NCBI RefSeq assembly: GCF_000025265.1
Contig: NC_013739.1
Span: 1,178,001-1,242,000 of the forward strand
DNA length: 64,000 bases
Origin: Conexibacter woesei DSM 14684
GTDB lineage: Bacteria; Actinomycetota; Thermoleophilia; Solirubrobacterales; Solirubrobacteraceae
Reading direction: 5' to 3'
In this document: piece after piece, positions 1 through 7,076 of the stretch
How positions within the stretch are numbered: the stretch's first letter is position 1
Layout of the letters: every line of letters starts with the position of its first letter
Made by a program: the position numbers and the translations under genes
The notes under the pieces: model-generated
Told to the model about the DNA's origin: nothing
Database searches by the model: none
What the model saw: only the letters and a program-made list of their open reading frames with translations

Positions 1-1
1 C

Positions 2-2530
2 TTCGAGCGCCACCGCCGCGACCTCCTCGACCGGCTCGGGACCAACCCCGGCGAAGCGCTCCAGCGCGTCCACCGCGACCTGCTGGCGCTCGACCGGCCG
101 GTCCGTCGCGGCGTCCGTCACGACGCGACCGCGCTGCTCGGCCGCGACGGCGACGTCGAACGGCTGCGGGCGCTGCTGTCCAGCGCGCGGGTGGTCTCGA
201 TCGTCGGACCGGGCGGCCTCGGCAAGACGCGGCTCGCGCACGTGCTCGCGCGCGACGCGAGTCAGCCGGTGGTGCACGTCGTCGAGCTGGTCGGCGTCAC
301 CGCGCCCGAGGACCTGGTGAGCGAGGTCGGCTCGGTGCTCGGCGTGCGTGACTCCGTCAGCAGCCGCCGGACGCTGACGCCCGAGCAGCGTGCCGACGTC
401 CGCGCCCGGATCGCCCAGCGGCTCGGGCAGGGCCCGGGCCTGCTCGTCCTCGACAACTGCGAGCACCTGATCGCGGCGGTCGCCGAGCTGGTCGCGTTCC
501 TCGTCTCCGCCGCCCCCGACCTGCGCGTGCTGACGACGACCCGCGCGCCGCTGGCGATCGCCGCCGAGCGCGTCTACCCGCTCGACGTGCTGCTGCCGGC
601 CGACGCGGTCGAGCTGTTCCGCCAGCGCGCGGTCGCCGCCCGGCCGGGTGTGCAGCTGGACGACGTCGTGGTCGAGAACGTCGTGGTCCGGCTCGACGGA
701 CTGCCGCTCGCGATCGAGCTGGCGGCGGCGAAGGTCCGCGTGATGGGCGTCGAGGAGATCGACCGCCGGCTGAGCGATCGCTTCGCGCTGCTGCGGGGCG
801 GCGACCGCAGCGCGCCGGACCGCCACCAGACGCTGCTGGCGGTGATCGACTGGTCGTGGAACCTGCTCGGCGAGCAGGAGCGGCGGGCGCTGCGACGACT
901 CGCCCTGTTCCACGACGGCTTCACGCTCGAGGCGGCGGACGCCGTCCTCGGCGACGGTGCGCTCGACGCCGTCCAGAACCTGGTCGACCAGTCGCTGCTG
1001 AGCGTCAGCGAGTCGCCGGCGGGCGTCCGCTGCCGGATGCTGGAGACGGTCCGCGAGTTCGGGCGGCTGCGGCTGGCGCAGGCTGGCGAGGAGGCGGAGG
1101 CGCGCGCAGCGCTGCGCCGGTGGGCGACCGCATATGGCCGGCGCCACGGCGAGCGGCTCTTCAGTACCGGCCAGTTCGACGCGATCGACGCGATCGCCGC
1201 GGAGGAGAGCAACCTCGCCGACGAGCTGCGCGACGCGCTCGCCGGCCGCGACGTCGAGACGGTCGTCCGGCTCGTCGCCTCGCTCGGCGCGTTCTGGGCG
1301 ATCCGCGGCGACCACGGCCGCGTGATGGTCCTGACCGAGCCGATCGCCGACGTCGTGCGCGACTGGTCCCCGCCGCCGCGGCTGGAGGACGCGACGCGGG
1401 CGGCGATGTCGATCACGCTCAGCAACGCGATGATCTCGGTCGAGACGCACACCGGCCCGCTCCGCGAGCTGCTGCGCCGGCTCGGCCCCGGCGAGAGCGA
1501 CCGGCGGCTGGCGGCGACGACGCGGGTCATGCTCGACTACGACCCAGCCGACGCGCCGGCGTTTCTCCACCGGCTCGAGGCGCATAGCGAGGACCCCGAC
1601 CGCTACGTCGCGCTGACTGCGCTGCAGTGGCTCAGCCATGCCCGCGAGAACGGCGGCGACCCGACCGGGGCGGTCGAGGCGGCCACGCACGCGGTCACAC
1701 GCGCGCGTGAGGAGGACGGCCCGTGGTCGACCGCGATCCTGCGAACGCAGCTGGCGGCGCTGACGATGCAGCTGGGCGACCGCGACGCCGGGAAGGTGCA
1801 TGCCCAGGCCGCGCTGCCGGTGCTGGTGCGGCTCGGTGCCAAGGACGACGAGATCCAGCTGCGGTCGCTGCTGGTGCTGTGCGCTCTCGCCGAGCAGCAG
1901 TTCGACGAGGCGAAGGCCGAGATCGAGCGGATCGACCGGATCGAGGACCCCGAGACGACGTTCAGCGGCATGAGCGTGGTCCAGGTCGGGGGTGCCGAGC
2001 TGCAGTTGGCCCGCGGCGATCGCGCCGGCGGCCTGCTGGCCTACCGTCGCGCGGCCGAGCGGATGCGCGGGCTGCGGTTTCCAGGCGTGGACCCGACCGG
2101 CCTGGAGCCGTGGGCGCTGTTCGGGACGGCGACGGCGCTGACCGCGCACGCGCAGTACGCGTCCGCGCCCGCGGAGGAAGCGGCGGGACGAGCCCTGTTC
2201 GAAGCGTGTCGCAGCGGGACGGTGCGGATCCTGAACCCCGCCGATCCGCACCTCGACTACCCGGTCGCCGGCATGCTGCTGTTCGCGCTCGGCAGCTGGG
2301 GGCTGCTGCGCGATGCGACGCGGGTCGACGACGCGGCGCGGCTGCTGGCGCTGGCGGAGCGGTTCGCCTACAACCGCACGATCCCGACGATGGCGTGGGA
2401 GCGGATCGCGCCCAGCGTGGAGGAGCGGGCTCCGGGCCGGCTCGCGGAGGTCCGCGCGGAGCTCGGCGACCGCCGCGCGCCCGAGCTGCTCGACGCGGCA
2501 CGGGGCCTGGTCGAGCAGCTCGGCGGCTGA
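2..2530 (+). CDS. SARP/AfsR-type transcriptional regulator with NB-ARC-like ATPase, 5' truncated by window edge
   Basis: The frame is open to the left edge, so the gene starts outside the window. A GTG at 191 lies inside the P-loop domain and is not the real start. The first visible residues (LGTNPGEALQRVHRDLLAL) resemble the end of a BTAD bacterial transcriptional activator domain. Then come a Walker A motif (GPGGLGKT, about visible residue 68), a Walker-B-like LLVLDNCEH (about 147), the TTRAPL and GLPLAIELAA motifs typical of AfsR/SARP ATPases, and a long helical TPR-like C-terminal half. In this family an N-terminal winged helix (here outside the window) binds DNA and the ATPase/TPR part senses signals; SARPs often activate secondary-metabolite or export genes. 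The drrAB-type exporter genes lie immediately downstream on the opposite strand, ending 2 bases from this stop. The target is not known. Confidence 0.85.
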   Translation, partial: FERHRRDLLDRLGTNPGEALQRVHRDLLALDRPVRRGVRHDATALLGRDGDVERLRALLSSARVVSIVGPGGLGKTRLAHVLARDASQPVVHVVELVGVTAPEDLVSEVGSVLGVRDSVSSRRTLTPEQRADVRARIAQRLGQGPGLLVLDNCEHLIAAVAELVAFLVSAAPDLRVLTTTRAPLAIAAERVYPLDVLLPADAVELFRQRAVAARPGVQLDDVVVENVVVRLDGLPLAIELAAAKVRVMGVEEIDRRLSDRFALLRGGDRSAPDRHQTLLAVIDWSWNLLGEQERRALRRLALFHDGFTLEAADAVLGDGALDAVQNLVDQSLLSVSESPAGVRCRMLETVREFGRLRLAQAGEEAEARAALRRWATAYGRRHGERLFSTGQFDAIDAIAAEESNLADELRDALAGRDVETVVRLVASLGAFWAIRGDHGRVMVLTEPIADVVRDWSPPPRLEDATRAAMSITLSNAMISVETHTGPLRELLRRLGPGESDRRLAATTRVMLDYDPADAPAFLHRLEAHSEDPDRYVALTALQWLSHARENGGDPTGAVEAATHAVTRAREEDGPWSTAILRTQLAALTMQLGDRDAGKVHAQAALPVLVRLGAKDDEIQLRSLLVLCALAEQQFDEAKAEIERIDRIEDPETTFSGMSVVQVGGAELQLARGDRAGGLLAYRRAAERMRGLRFPGVDPTGLEPWALFGTATALTAHAQYASAPAEEAAGRALFEACRSGTVRILNPADPHLDYPVAGMLLFALGSWGLLRDATRVDDAARLLALAERFAYNRTIPTMAWERIAPSVEERAPGRLAEVRAELGDRRAPELLDAARGLVEQLGG

Positions 2531-2531
2531 G

Positions 2532-3389
2532 TTACAGGTGCCGCTTGTAGCTGCGGACCGACAGCGGCGCGAAGATCGCGATCACCACCAGGCCGGCGAG
2601 GAGCGTCCAGCCGACTTCGCTGCTGATCGTGGCGTGGTTGGCGAGGTCGCGGGTGGCCGAGACGAGGTGCGAGACCGGGTTGACGTTCACGAACGTCTGC
2701 AACCAGCCGGGCAGCGTGTCGACGGGCACGAACGCGTTGGAGAGGAACGTCAGCGGGAACAGGATCATCATCGACATCCCTTGGACGCTCTGCGCGCTGC
2801 GGGCGAGCGTGCCGATCCAGGTGAAGATCCACGCGATCGCCCAGCCGGTGAAGATCGCCAGCACGATCGCGCCGAGGACGCCGAGGACGCCGCCGTCGGG
2901 GCGGTAGCCGAGGAGGATGCCCATCGCGAACGTCAGCGTCGCGGCGATCAGGTACCGGATCAGATCGGCGACCATCGGCCCGGCGAGCGGGGCGATGCGG
3001 GCGATCGGCAGCGACTTGAAGCGGTCGAACACCCCCTTGTCCATGTCCTCACGCAACTGGACGCCGGTGGCCATGCAGGTCGTGAGGACCGTCTGCGCGA
3101 CGATGCCCGGGATCATCAGCGGCAGGTAGGCCTTGACGTCGCCCGAGATCGCGCCGCCGAAGACGTAGGCGAACATCGCGGTGAACAGCAGCGGCTGGAT
3201 CGTGACGTCGAAGAACTGCTCCGGGTTGCGGCGCATCTTCTTCAGCGCCCGCCAGGCCATCGAGAGCGTCTGGCTGACGGTCTCGCGGAAGCTGTTGCGC
3301 GCGCGTGCGCGAGCAACAGCGGCGGCGGGATCGACGGCAGGCGGTGCCGCCGGGGAGGCCGGCCGCGGGTCGAGGGTGACGGTGCTCAT
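2532..3389 (-). CDS. ABC-2 type transporter permease (DrrB family)
   Basis: A 285-residue membrane protein with a soluble Ala/Pro-rich N-terminus (about 60 residues) followed by roughly six hydrophobic segments. It has the DrrB/ABC2_membrane pattern: 'RNPEQFFDVTIQP' before the first helix, 'LREDMDKGVFDRFKSLPIAR' in the cytoplasmic loop, and 'FPLTFLSNAFVPVDTLPGWL' near the end. It would form the membrane channel for the ATPase encoded just upstream; the start overlaps the stop of that gene by four bases (ATGA), so the two are translationally coupled. DrrAB pairs export hydrophobic drugs or lipids, but the substrate here cannot be told. It is convergent with the SARP-type regulator. Confidence 0.88.
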   Translation of the reverse strand: MSTVTLDPRPASPAAPPAVDPAAAVARARARNSFRETVSQTLSMAWRALKKMRRNPEQFFDVTIQPLLFTAMFAYVFGGAISGDVKAYLPLMIPGIVAQTVLTTCMATGVQLREDMDKGVFDRFKSLPIARIAPLAGPMVADLIRYLIAATLTFAMGILLGYRPDGGVLGVLGAIVLAIFTGWAIAWIFTWIGTLARSAQSVQGMSMMILFPLTFLSNAFVPVDTLPGWLQTFVNVNPVSHLVSATRDLANHATISSEVGWTLLAGLVVIAIFAPLSVRSYKRHL

Positions 3390-4381
3390 CGGGCGACCTC
3401 CATTGCGGGCTCGTCGTCGGTTGTGCTCGGCTCGTCGTGGTCCTGGCCGGTGTCGTGGCCGGTGAGCGCCAGGAAGACCTCGTCGAGCGTCGGCTTGGCG
3501 ACGCTGACCGAGGTGATCCCGACACCGGCCGTGCGCAGGCCGATCAGGACGTCGGCGGCGCGGTCGGCGACGTCGAGGGCGACGTTCATCCGGCCGGACT
3601 CGGGCGTCAGGACGGGCTCTTCGCCGAGCACGCGGCGGACGACGTAGGTCGCCAGCGCCTGATCGGCGTCGCCTGCGAGCTCGAGCTGGAGCGTCGACTC
3701 GCCGACGGAGGTCTTCAGCTCGTCGGGCGTGCCCTCGGCGACCTTGCGGCCCCTGTCGATGACGGCGACGCGGTCGGCCAGCTGGTCGGCCTCGTCGAGG
3801 TACTGCGTCGTCAGCAGGACGGTGCAGCCGTCGGCGACGAGGCCGCGGATCGTGTCCCACATCTGCCCGCGCGTGCGGGGGTCGAGACCGGTGGTCGGCT
3901 CGTCGAGGAAGATCAGCGGCGGACGGGTGATCAGGCTGGCGGCGAGGTCGAGGCGCCGCCGCATGCCGCCGGAGAACTGCGAGATCGTCTTGCCGGCGGC
4001 GTCCTCCAGCCCGAACTGGCCGAGCAGGCGGGCGGCGGTCGAGCGCGCGTCGGCCGAGCGCAGGCCTTGCAGACGGCCGAACAGCCACAGGTTCTCCGTC
4101 GCGGTCAGGTTCTCGTCGACCGATGCGTACTGCCCGGTCACGCCGAGCAGCTGACGGATCCGATGCGGTTCGCGAGCGACGTCGACGCCGAAGATCTCGG
4201 CCCGCCCCGCGTCGATCGAGAGCAGGGTCGCGAGCATCTTCAGCATCGTCGTCTTGCCGGCTCCGTTGGGTCCGAGGACGCCGAAGATCTCGCCTTGGCG
4301 GACTTCGAGGTCGATGCCGTCGACGGCGCGGAAGTCGCTGAAGATCTTGACGAGGCCTGTGGCTTGGACGGCGGCTGCCAT
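3386..4381 (-). CDS. ABC transporter ATP-binding protein (DrrA family, daunorubicin-resistance type)
   Basis: A 331-residue ATPase. It shows Walker A GPNGAGKTT, a Q-loop (VTGQYASVDE), signature FSGGMRRRLDLA, Walker B LIFLDEPTTGLD and a switch-region TTQYLDEADQLAD. The C-terminal 90 residues form the extra domain typical of DrrA, ending in an acidic tail. The family powers export of hydrophobic compounds together with a DrrB permease. The start is ATG with GAAGGAGC a few bases upstream. It is divergent from the MFS exporter gene across a 204-base region. Whether it belongs with the SARP-type regulator or the MFS gene is inference. Confidence 0.9.
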   Translation of the reverse strand: MAAAVQATGLVKIFSDFRAVDGIDLEVRQGEIFGVLGPNGAGKTTMLKMLATLLSIDAGRAEIFGVDVAREPHRIRQLLGVTGQYASVDENLTATENLWLFGRLQGLRSADARSTAARLLGQFGLEDAAGKTISQFSGGMRRRLDLAASLITRPPLIFLDEPTTGLDPRTRGQMWDTIRGLVADGCTVLLTTQYLDEADQLADRVAVIDRGRKVAEGTPDELKTSVGESTLQLELAGDADQALATYVVRRVLGEEPVLTPESGRMNVALDVADRAADVLIGLRTAGVGITSVSVAKPTLDEVFLALTGHDTGQDHDEPSTTDDEPAMEVAR

Positions 4382-4489
4382 CGCGTGCTCCTTCGAAAGC
4401 TGGGAACGAGGTGCACAGCACGCTAGGCGGCGGCAGTTTCAGCGCGGCTTCACGGGATTTCGCTGCGGGGCGAACATCGGTGAGGGAGA

Positions 4490-4533
4490 TCGGGGACCTC
4501 CCCGACGCGCACTGAGGAGGGCGGGCATACGGT
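4490..4533 (+). promoter_or_regulatory. Promoter of the MFS gene with palindromic operator (copy A)
   Basis: A perfect palindrome TCGGGG-ACCT-CCCCGA at 4490-4505 continues into CGACGCGC (4503-4510). Seventeen bases later lies TACGGT (4528-4533), a plausible -10 box. The same arrangement, with 19 of 21 operator bases identical and the same 17-base gap, occurs before the small gene at 10000. The operator overlaps the -35 position, as expected for an activator. The LAL regulator at 7077 is the obvious candidate to bind it (inference). Confidence 0.6.
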
Positions 4534-4585
4534 CGTCGGCGTCGGACGACCTGCCCTCCGAAACACGCAGAGGAGTTGATGCACG

Positions 4586-6055
4586 ATGACGCGCACAGCA
4601 GCGTCGCGAGCACGTTGGACCCTTGGAATCACCGGCGCCGCGCTGTTCATGACAGCGCTCGACAGCCTCGTCGTCGGCGTCGCGCTGCACTCGATCCGGA
4701 TGGACCTCGGCGGCTCGCTCGAGGCGCTCGAATGGACTGTCAACGCCTACACGCTGGCGTTCGCCGTGCTGCTCGTCACCGGCGCCGCGCTCGGGGACCG
4801 CTTCGGGCGCAAGCGGATGTTCATCGTCGGCGTCGGCCTCTTCACCGTCGCCAGCGCCGGCGCCGCGCTCGCGCCGAGCGTCGGGGCGCTGATCGCTGCA
4901 CGAGCCCTCCAGGGACTCGGCGCGGCGATCCTCACGCCGCTCACGCTGACGCTCGTCAGCGAGGCGTTCCCGGCCGAGAAGCGCGCCGCGGCGCTCGGCA
5001 TCTGGGGCGGCATCAGCGGCCTCGGCGTCGCGATCGGCCCGTTCGTCGGCGGCGCCGTCGTCGAGGGGATCTCGTGGCACTGGATCTTCTGGGCGAACGT
5101 CCCGATCGGCCTCGCGCTGATCCCGCTCGCGAGCGCCAAGCTCACGGAGTCGCACGGCCCGGACCGCGAGCTGGACCTGCGCGGCCTCGCGCTCGTCAGC
5201 AGCGGCCTGCTGGCGCTGACGCTCGGGCTCGTGCGCGGAGAGTCGCACGGCTGGACGAGCCCGCAGGTGCTCGCGCCGCTGCTCGCGGGCGCGGCGCTGC
5301 TCGTCGCGTTCGTCGCCTGGGAGCGCCGTGCGCCGTCGCCGATGCTGCCGCTGCGGCTGTTCCGCTCGCGCGCGTTCAGCGCCGCCAACGGGCTCTCGTT
5401 CGCGATGTTCTTCGGCGCCTTCGGCGCGATCTTCCTGATGAGCCAGTACTTCCAGATGGCGCAGGGCGTCGGGCCGTTCGAGGCCGGCGCGCGGACGCTG
5501 CCGTGGACGGCGATGCCGATGCTCGTCGCGCCGCTCGCGGGCGTGCTCGCGACCCGCTTCGGGACGCGGCCCGTGATGGCCGTCGGCCTCGCGCTGCAGG
5601 CCGTCGGGATGGCGTGGATGGCGACCGTCGTCGGCGTCGATACGCCGTACGCCGAGCTGATCGGCCCGTTCGCGATCACCGGCGTCGGGATGGCGCTCGT
5701 CTTCCCGACCGCTCCGGAAGCGGTGCTCGCGTCGGTGCGCCCGAGCGAGGAGGGCAAGGCGTCGGGCGCGACGAACGCGATCCGCGAGCTGGGCGCGGTG
5801 CTCGGCGTCGCGGTGCTCGCCTCGGTGTTCGCCGCCAACGGCGGCTACGCGAGCGCGCAGGCGTTCGTCGACGGGCTCGTCCCCGCGCTGCCGATCGCCG
5901 CCGTCGTGCTCGCCGTCGGCGCCGTGCTGGCGCTGCTGACGCCGCGCAAGGCCGCGCCCGCCGCCGCTGCCGCCGCTGCGCCGGCCGCCGCGGCCGCCGC
6001 GGCCGCGGCCGCCGAGCCCGGCGCCGTGCCCGTGCCGGCGACCGCGCGCGCCTGA
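4586..6055 (+). CDS. MFS exporter, DHA2 family (EmrB/QacA-like)
   Basis: A 489-residue integral membrane protein with about 14 hydrophobic segments, the DHA2 layout. Seen in the sequence: an early TM1 motif (LFMTALDSLVVGVAL), the loop 2-3 motif A (GDRFGRKRMF) and motif C-like GPFVGGAVVEGISWHWIFWANVPIG in TM5, typical of drug/proton antiporters. The start is ATG with AGAGGAG nine bases upstream. The last ~35 residues are an Ala/Pro-rich, low-complexity tail encoded by GCC/GCG runs, probably disordered in the cytoplasm. It likely exports a small hydrophobic or cationic compound using the proton gradient. The promoter carries the same operator as the gene at 10000, so it is probably controlled together with it. 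Confidence 0.9.
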   Translation: MTRTAASRARWTLGITGAALFMTALDSLVVGVALHSIRMDLGGSLEALEWTVNAYTLAFAVLLVTGAALGDRFGRKRMFIVGVGLFTVASAGAALAPSVGALIAARALQGLGAAILTPLTLTLVSEAFPAEKRAAALGIWGGISGLGVAIGPFVGGAVVEGISWHWIFWANVPIGLALIPLASAKLTESHGPDRELDLRGLALVSSGLLALTLGLVRGESHGWTSPQVLAPLLAGAALLVAFVAWERRAPSPMLPLRLFRSRAFSAANGLSFAMFFGAFGAIFLMSQYFQMAQGVGPFEAGARTLPWTAMPMLVAPLAGVLATRFGTRPVMAVGLALQAVGMAWMATVVGVDTPYAELIGPFAITGVGMALVFPTAPEAVLASVRPSEEGKASGATNAIRELGAVLGVAVLASVFAANGGYASAQAFVDGLVPALPIAAVVLAVGAVLALLTPRKAAPAAAAAAAPAAAAAAAAAAEPGAVPVPATARA

Positions 6056-6065
6056 GCCGCCACGG

Positions 6066-6099
6066 AGCCCGCACCCGGCCCAGGCGCCGGGTGCGGGCT
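6066..6099 (+). terminator. Hairpin terminator after the MFS gene
   Basis: Perfect 13-bp arms (AGCCCGCACCCGG at 6066-6078 and its complement at 6087-6099) with an 8-base loop, 10 bases after the MFS stop. There is no T-tract, as is usual for actinobacterial I-shaped hairpins. Confidence 0.7.
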
Positions 6100-6125
6100 G
6101 AGCGCTCACGTACACTGCGCCCGCG

Positions 6126-7073
6126 ATGGCTGAGCGCACCTACGCCAAGGGCCTGCACGACGTCGGCGCATCGACGTACGCCTATCTCCAGCCGAACGGG
6201 TCGTGGGGGTGGAGCAACGCGGGGCTGATCGCCGACGGCGACGCGACGCTGCTCGTCGACACGCTGTTCGACCTGCGCCTGACGCGCGAGATGCTCGACG
6301 CGATGCGTCGCGCCGTGCCCGCCGCCGCGGCGATCGACGTGCTCGTCAACACGCACGGCGACCCCGACCACACGTTCGGCAACCAGCTCGTCGGCGACGC
6401 GCAGATCGTCGCGACCGCGCGCGCCGCCGAGGAGATGCTCGCGGGCGCGACGCCGGCGGCGCTGCAGGAGCTGCTCGCGCAGGCGCCGCGGATGGGCGTC
6501 GCCGGCGACTACGTCAGCGACGCGTTCGGCGCGTTCGACTTCTCCGACGTGCGGCTCGTGCCGCCGTCGCGCACGTTCGGCGGCGAGCTGGCCCTGACCG
6601 TCGGCGACCTGGAGGTCCAGCTGATCGAGCTGGGGCCGGCGCACACGGGCGGCGACGCGGTCGTGCACGTGCCCGCACAGCGGGTCGTGTTTGCCGGCGA
6701 CGTGCTGTTCGCCGGCGTCCACCCGGTCACGTGGGACGGATCGGTCGGCGGCTGGATCGCGGCGTGCGAGCGGCTGCTCGCGCTCGACGTCGACGCGATC
6801 GTGCCGGGCCACGGACCTATCGCCGGCAAGGACGACGTGCGCGCGCTGCGCGACTACCTCGCGCACGTGCAGGCGGAGGCGGTCGCCGGCTGGCGCGCCC
6901 AGCTGCCGGCGCACGAGGTCGCGCGGCGGATCGAGCTGGCGCCGTACGCCGGCTGGTGCAACCCGGAGCGCGTCGTCACGACCGTCGACGCCGTCTACCG
7001 CGAGCGCGCCGGCGAGGGTGAGCGCGCGGACCAGATCGCGCTGATCGCGGAGATGGGAAGGGTGGCCGGCTGA
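6126..7073 (+). CDS. Metallo-beta-lactamase-fold hydrolase
   Basis: 315 residues. The metal motif is NTHGDPDHTFGN: H77, D81 and H82 match HxHxDH, but the second histidine is Asp79. Further ligands are likely the His of GPAHTGGD, the Asp of FAGDVLF and the His of IVPGHGP. A C-terminal helical section follows. MBL proteins with a replaced second histidine (for example HANGDH) are common in actinobacteria, often near export or polyketide genes; substrate unknown. TACACT lies at 6111-6116, nine bases before the ATG, so the mRNA is probably leaderless or nearly so. The LAL regulator gene follows after 3 bases, so the two are likely cotranscribed. Confidence 0.85.
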   Translation: MAERTYAKGLHDVGASTYAYLQPNGSWGWSNAGLIADGDATLLVDTLFDLRLTREMLDAMRRAVPAAAAIDVLVNTHGDPDHTFGNQLVGDAQIVATARAAEEMLAGATPAALQELLAQAPRMGVAGDYVSDAFGAFDFSDVRLVPPSRTFGGELALTVGDLEVQLIELGPAHTGGDAVVHVPAQRVVFAGDVLFAGVHPVTWDGSVGGWIAACERLLALDVDAIVPGHGPIAGKDDVRALRDYLAHVQAEAVAGWRAQLPAHEVARRIELAPYAGWCNPERVVTTVDAVYRERAGEGERADQIALIAEMGRVAG

Positions 7074-7076
7074 GCG

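Noticed and set aside
2532-4613. Single 693-codon minus frame covering both ABC genes
   Set aside because: Only the 3' part (permease) is real; the ATPase is in another frame with all its motifs, so this is not a fusion protein.
5960-6040. GCC/GCG microsatellite-like run
   Set aside because: It encodes an in-frame poly-Ala tail of the MFS protein, as also seen in the FetA-like protein; no evidence of a separate functional repeat.
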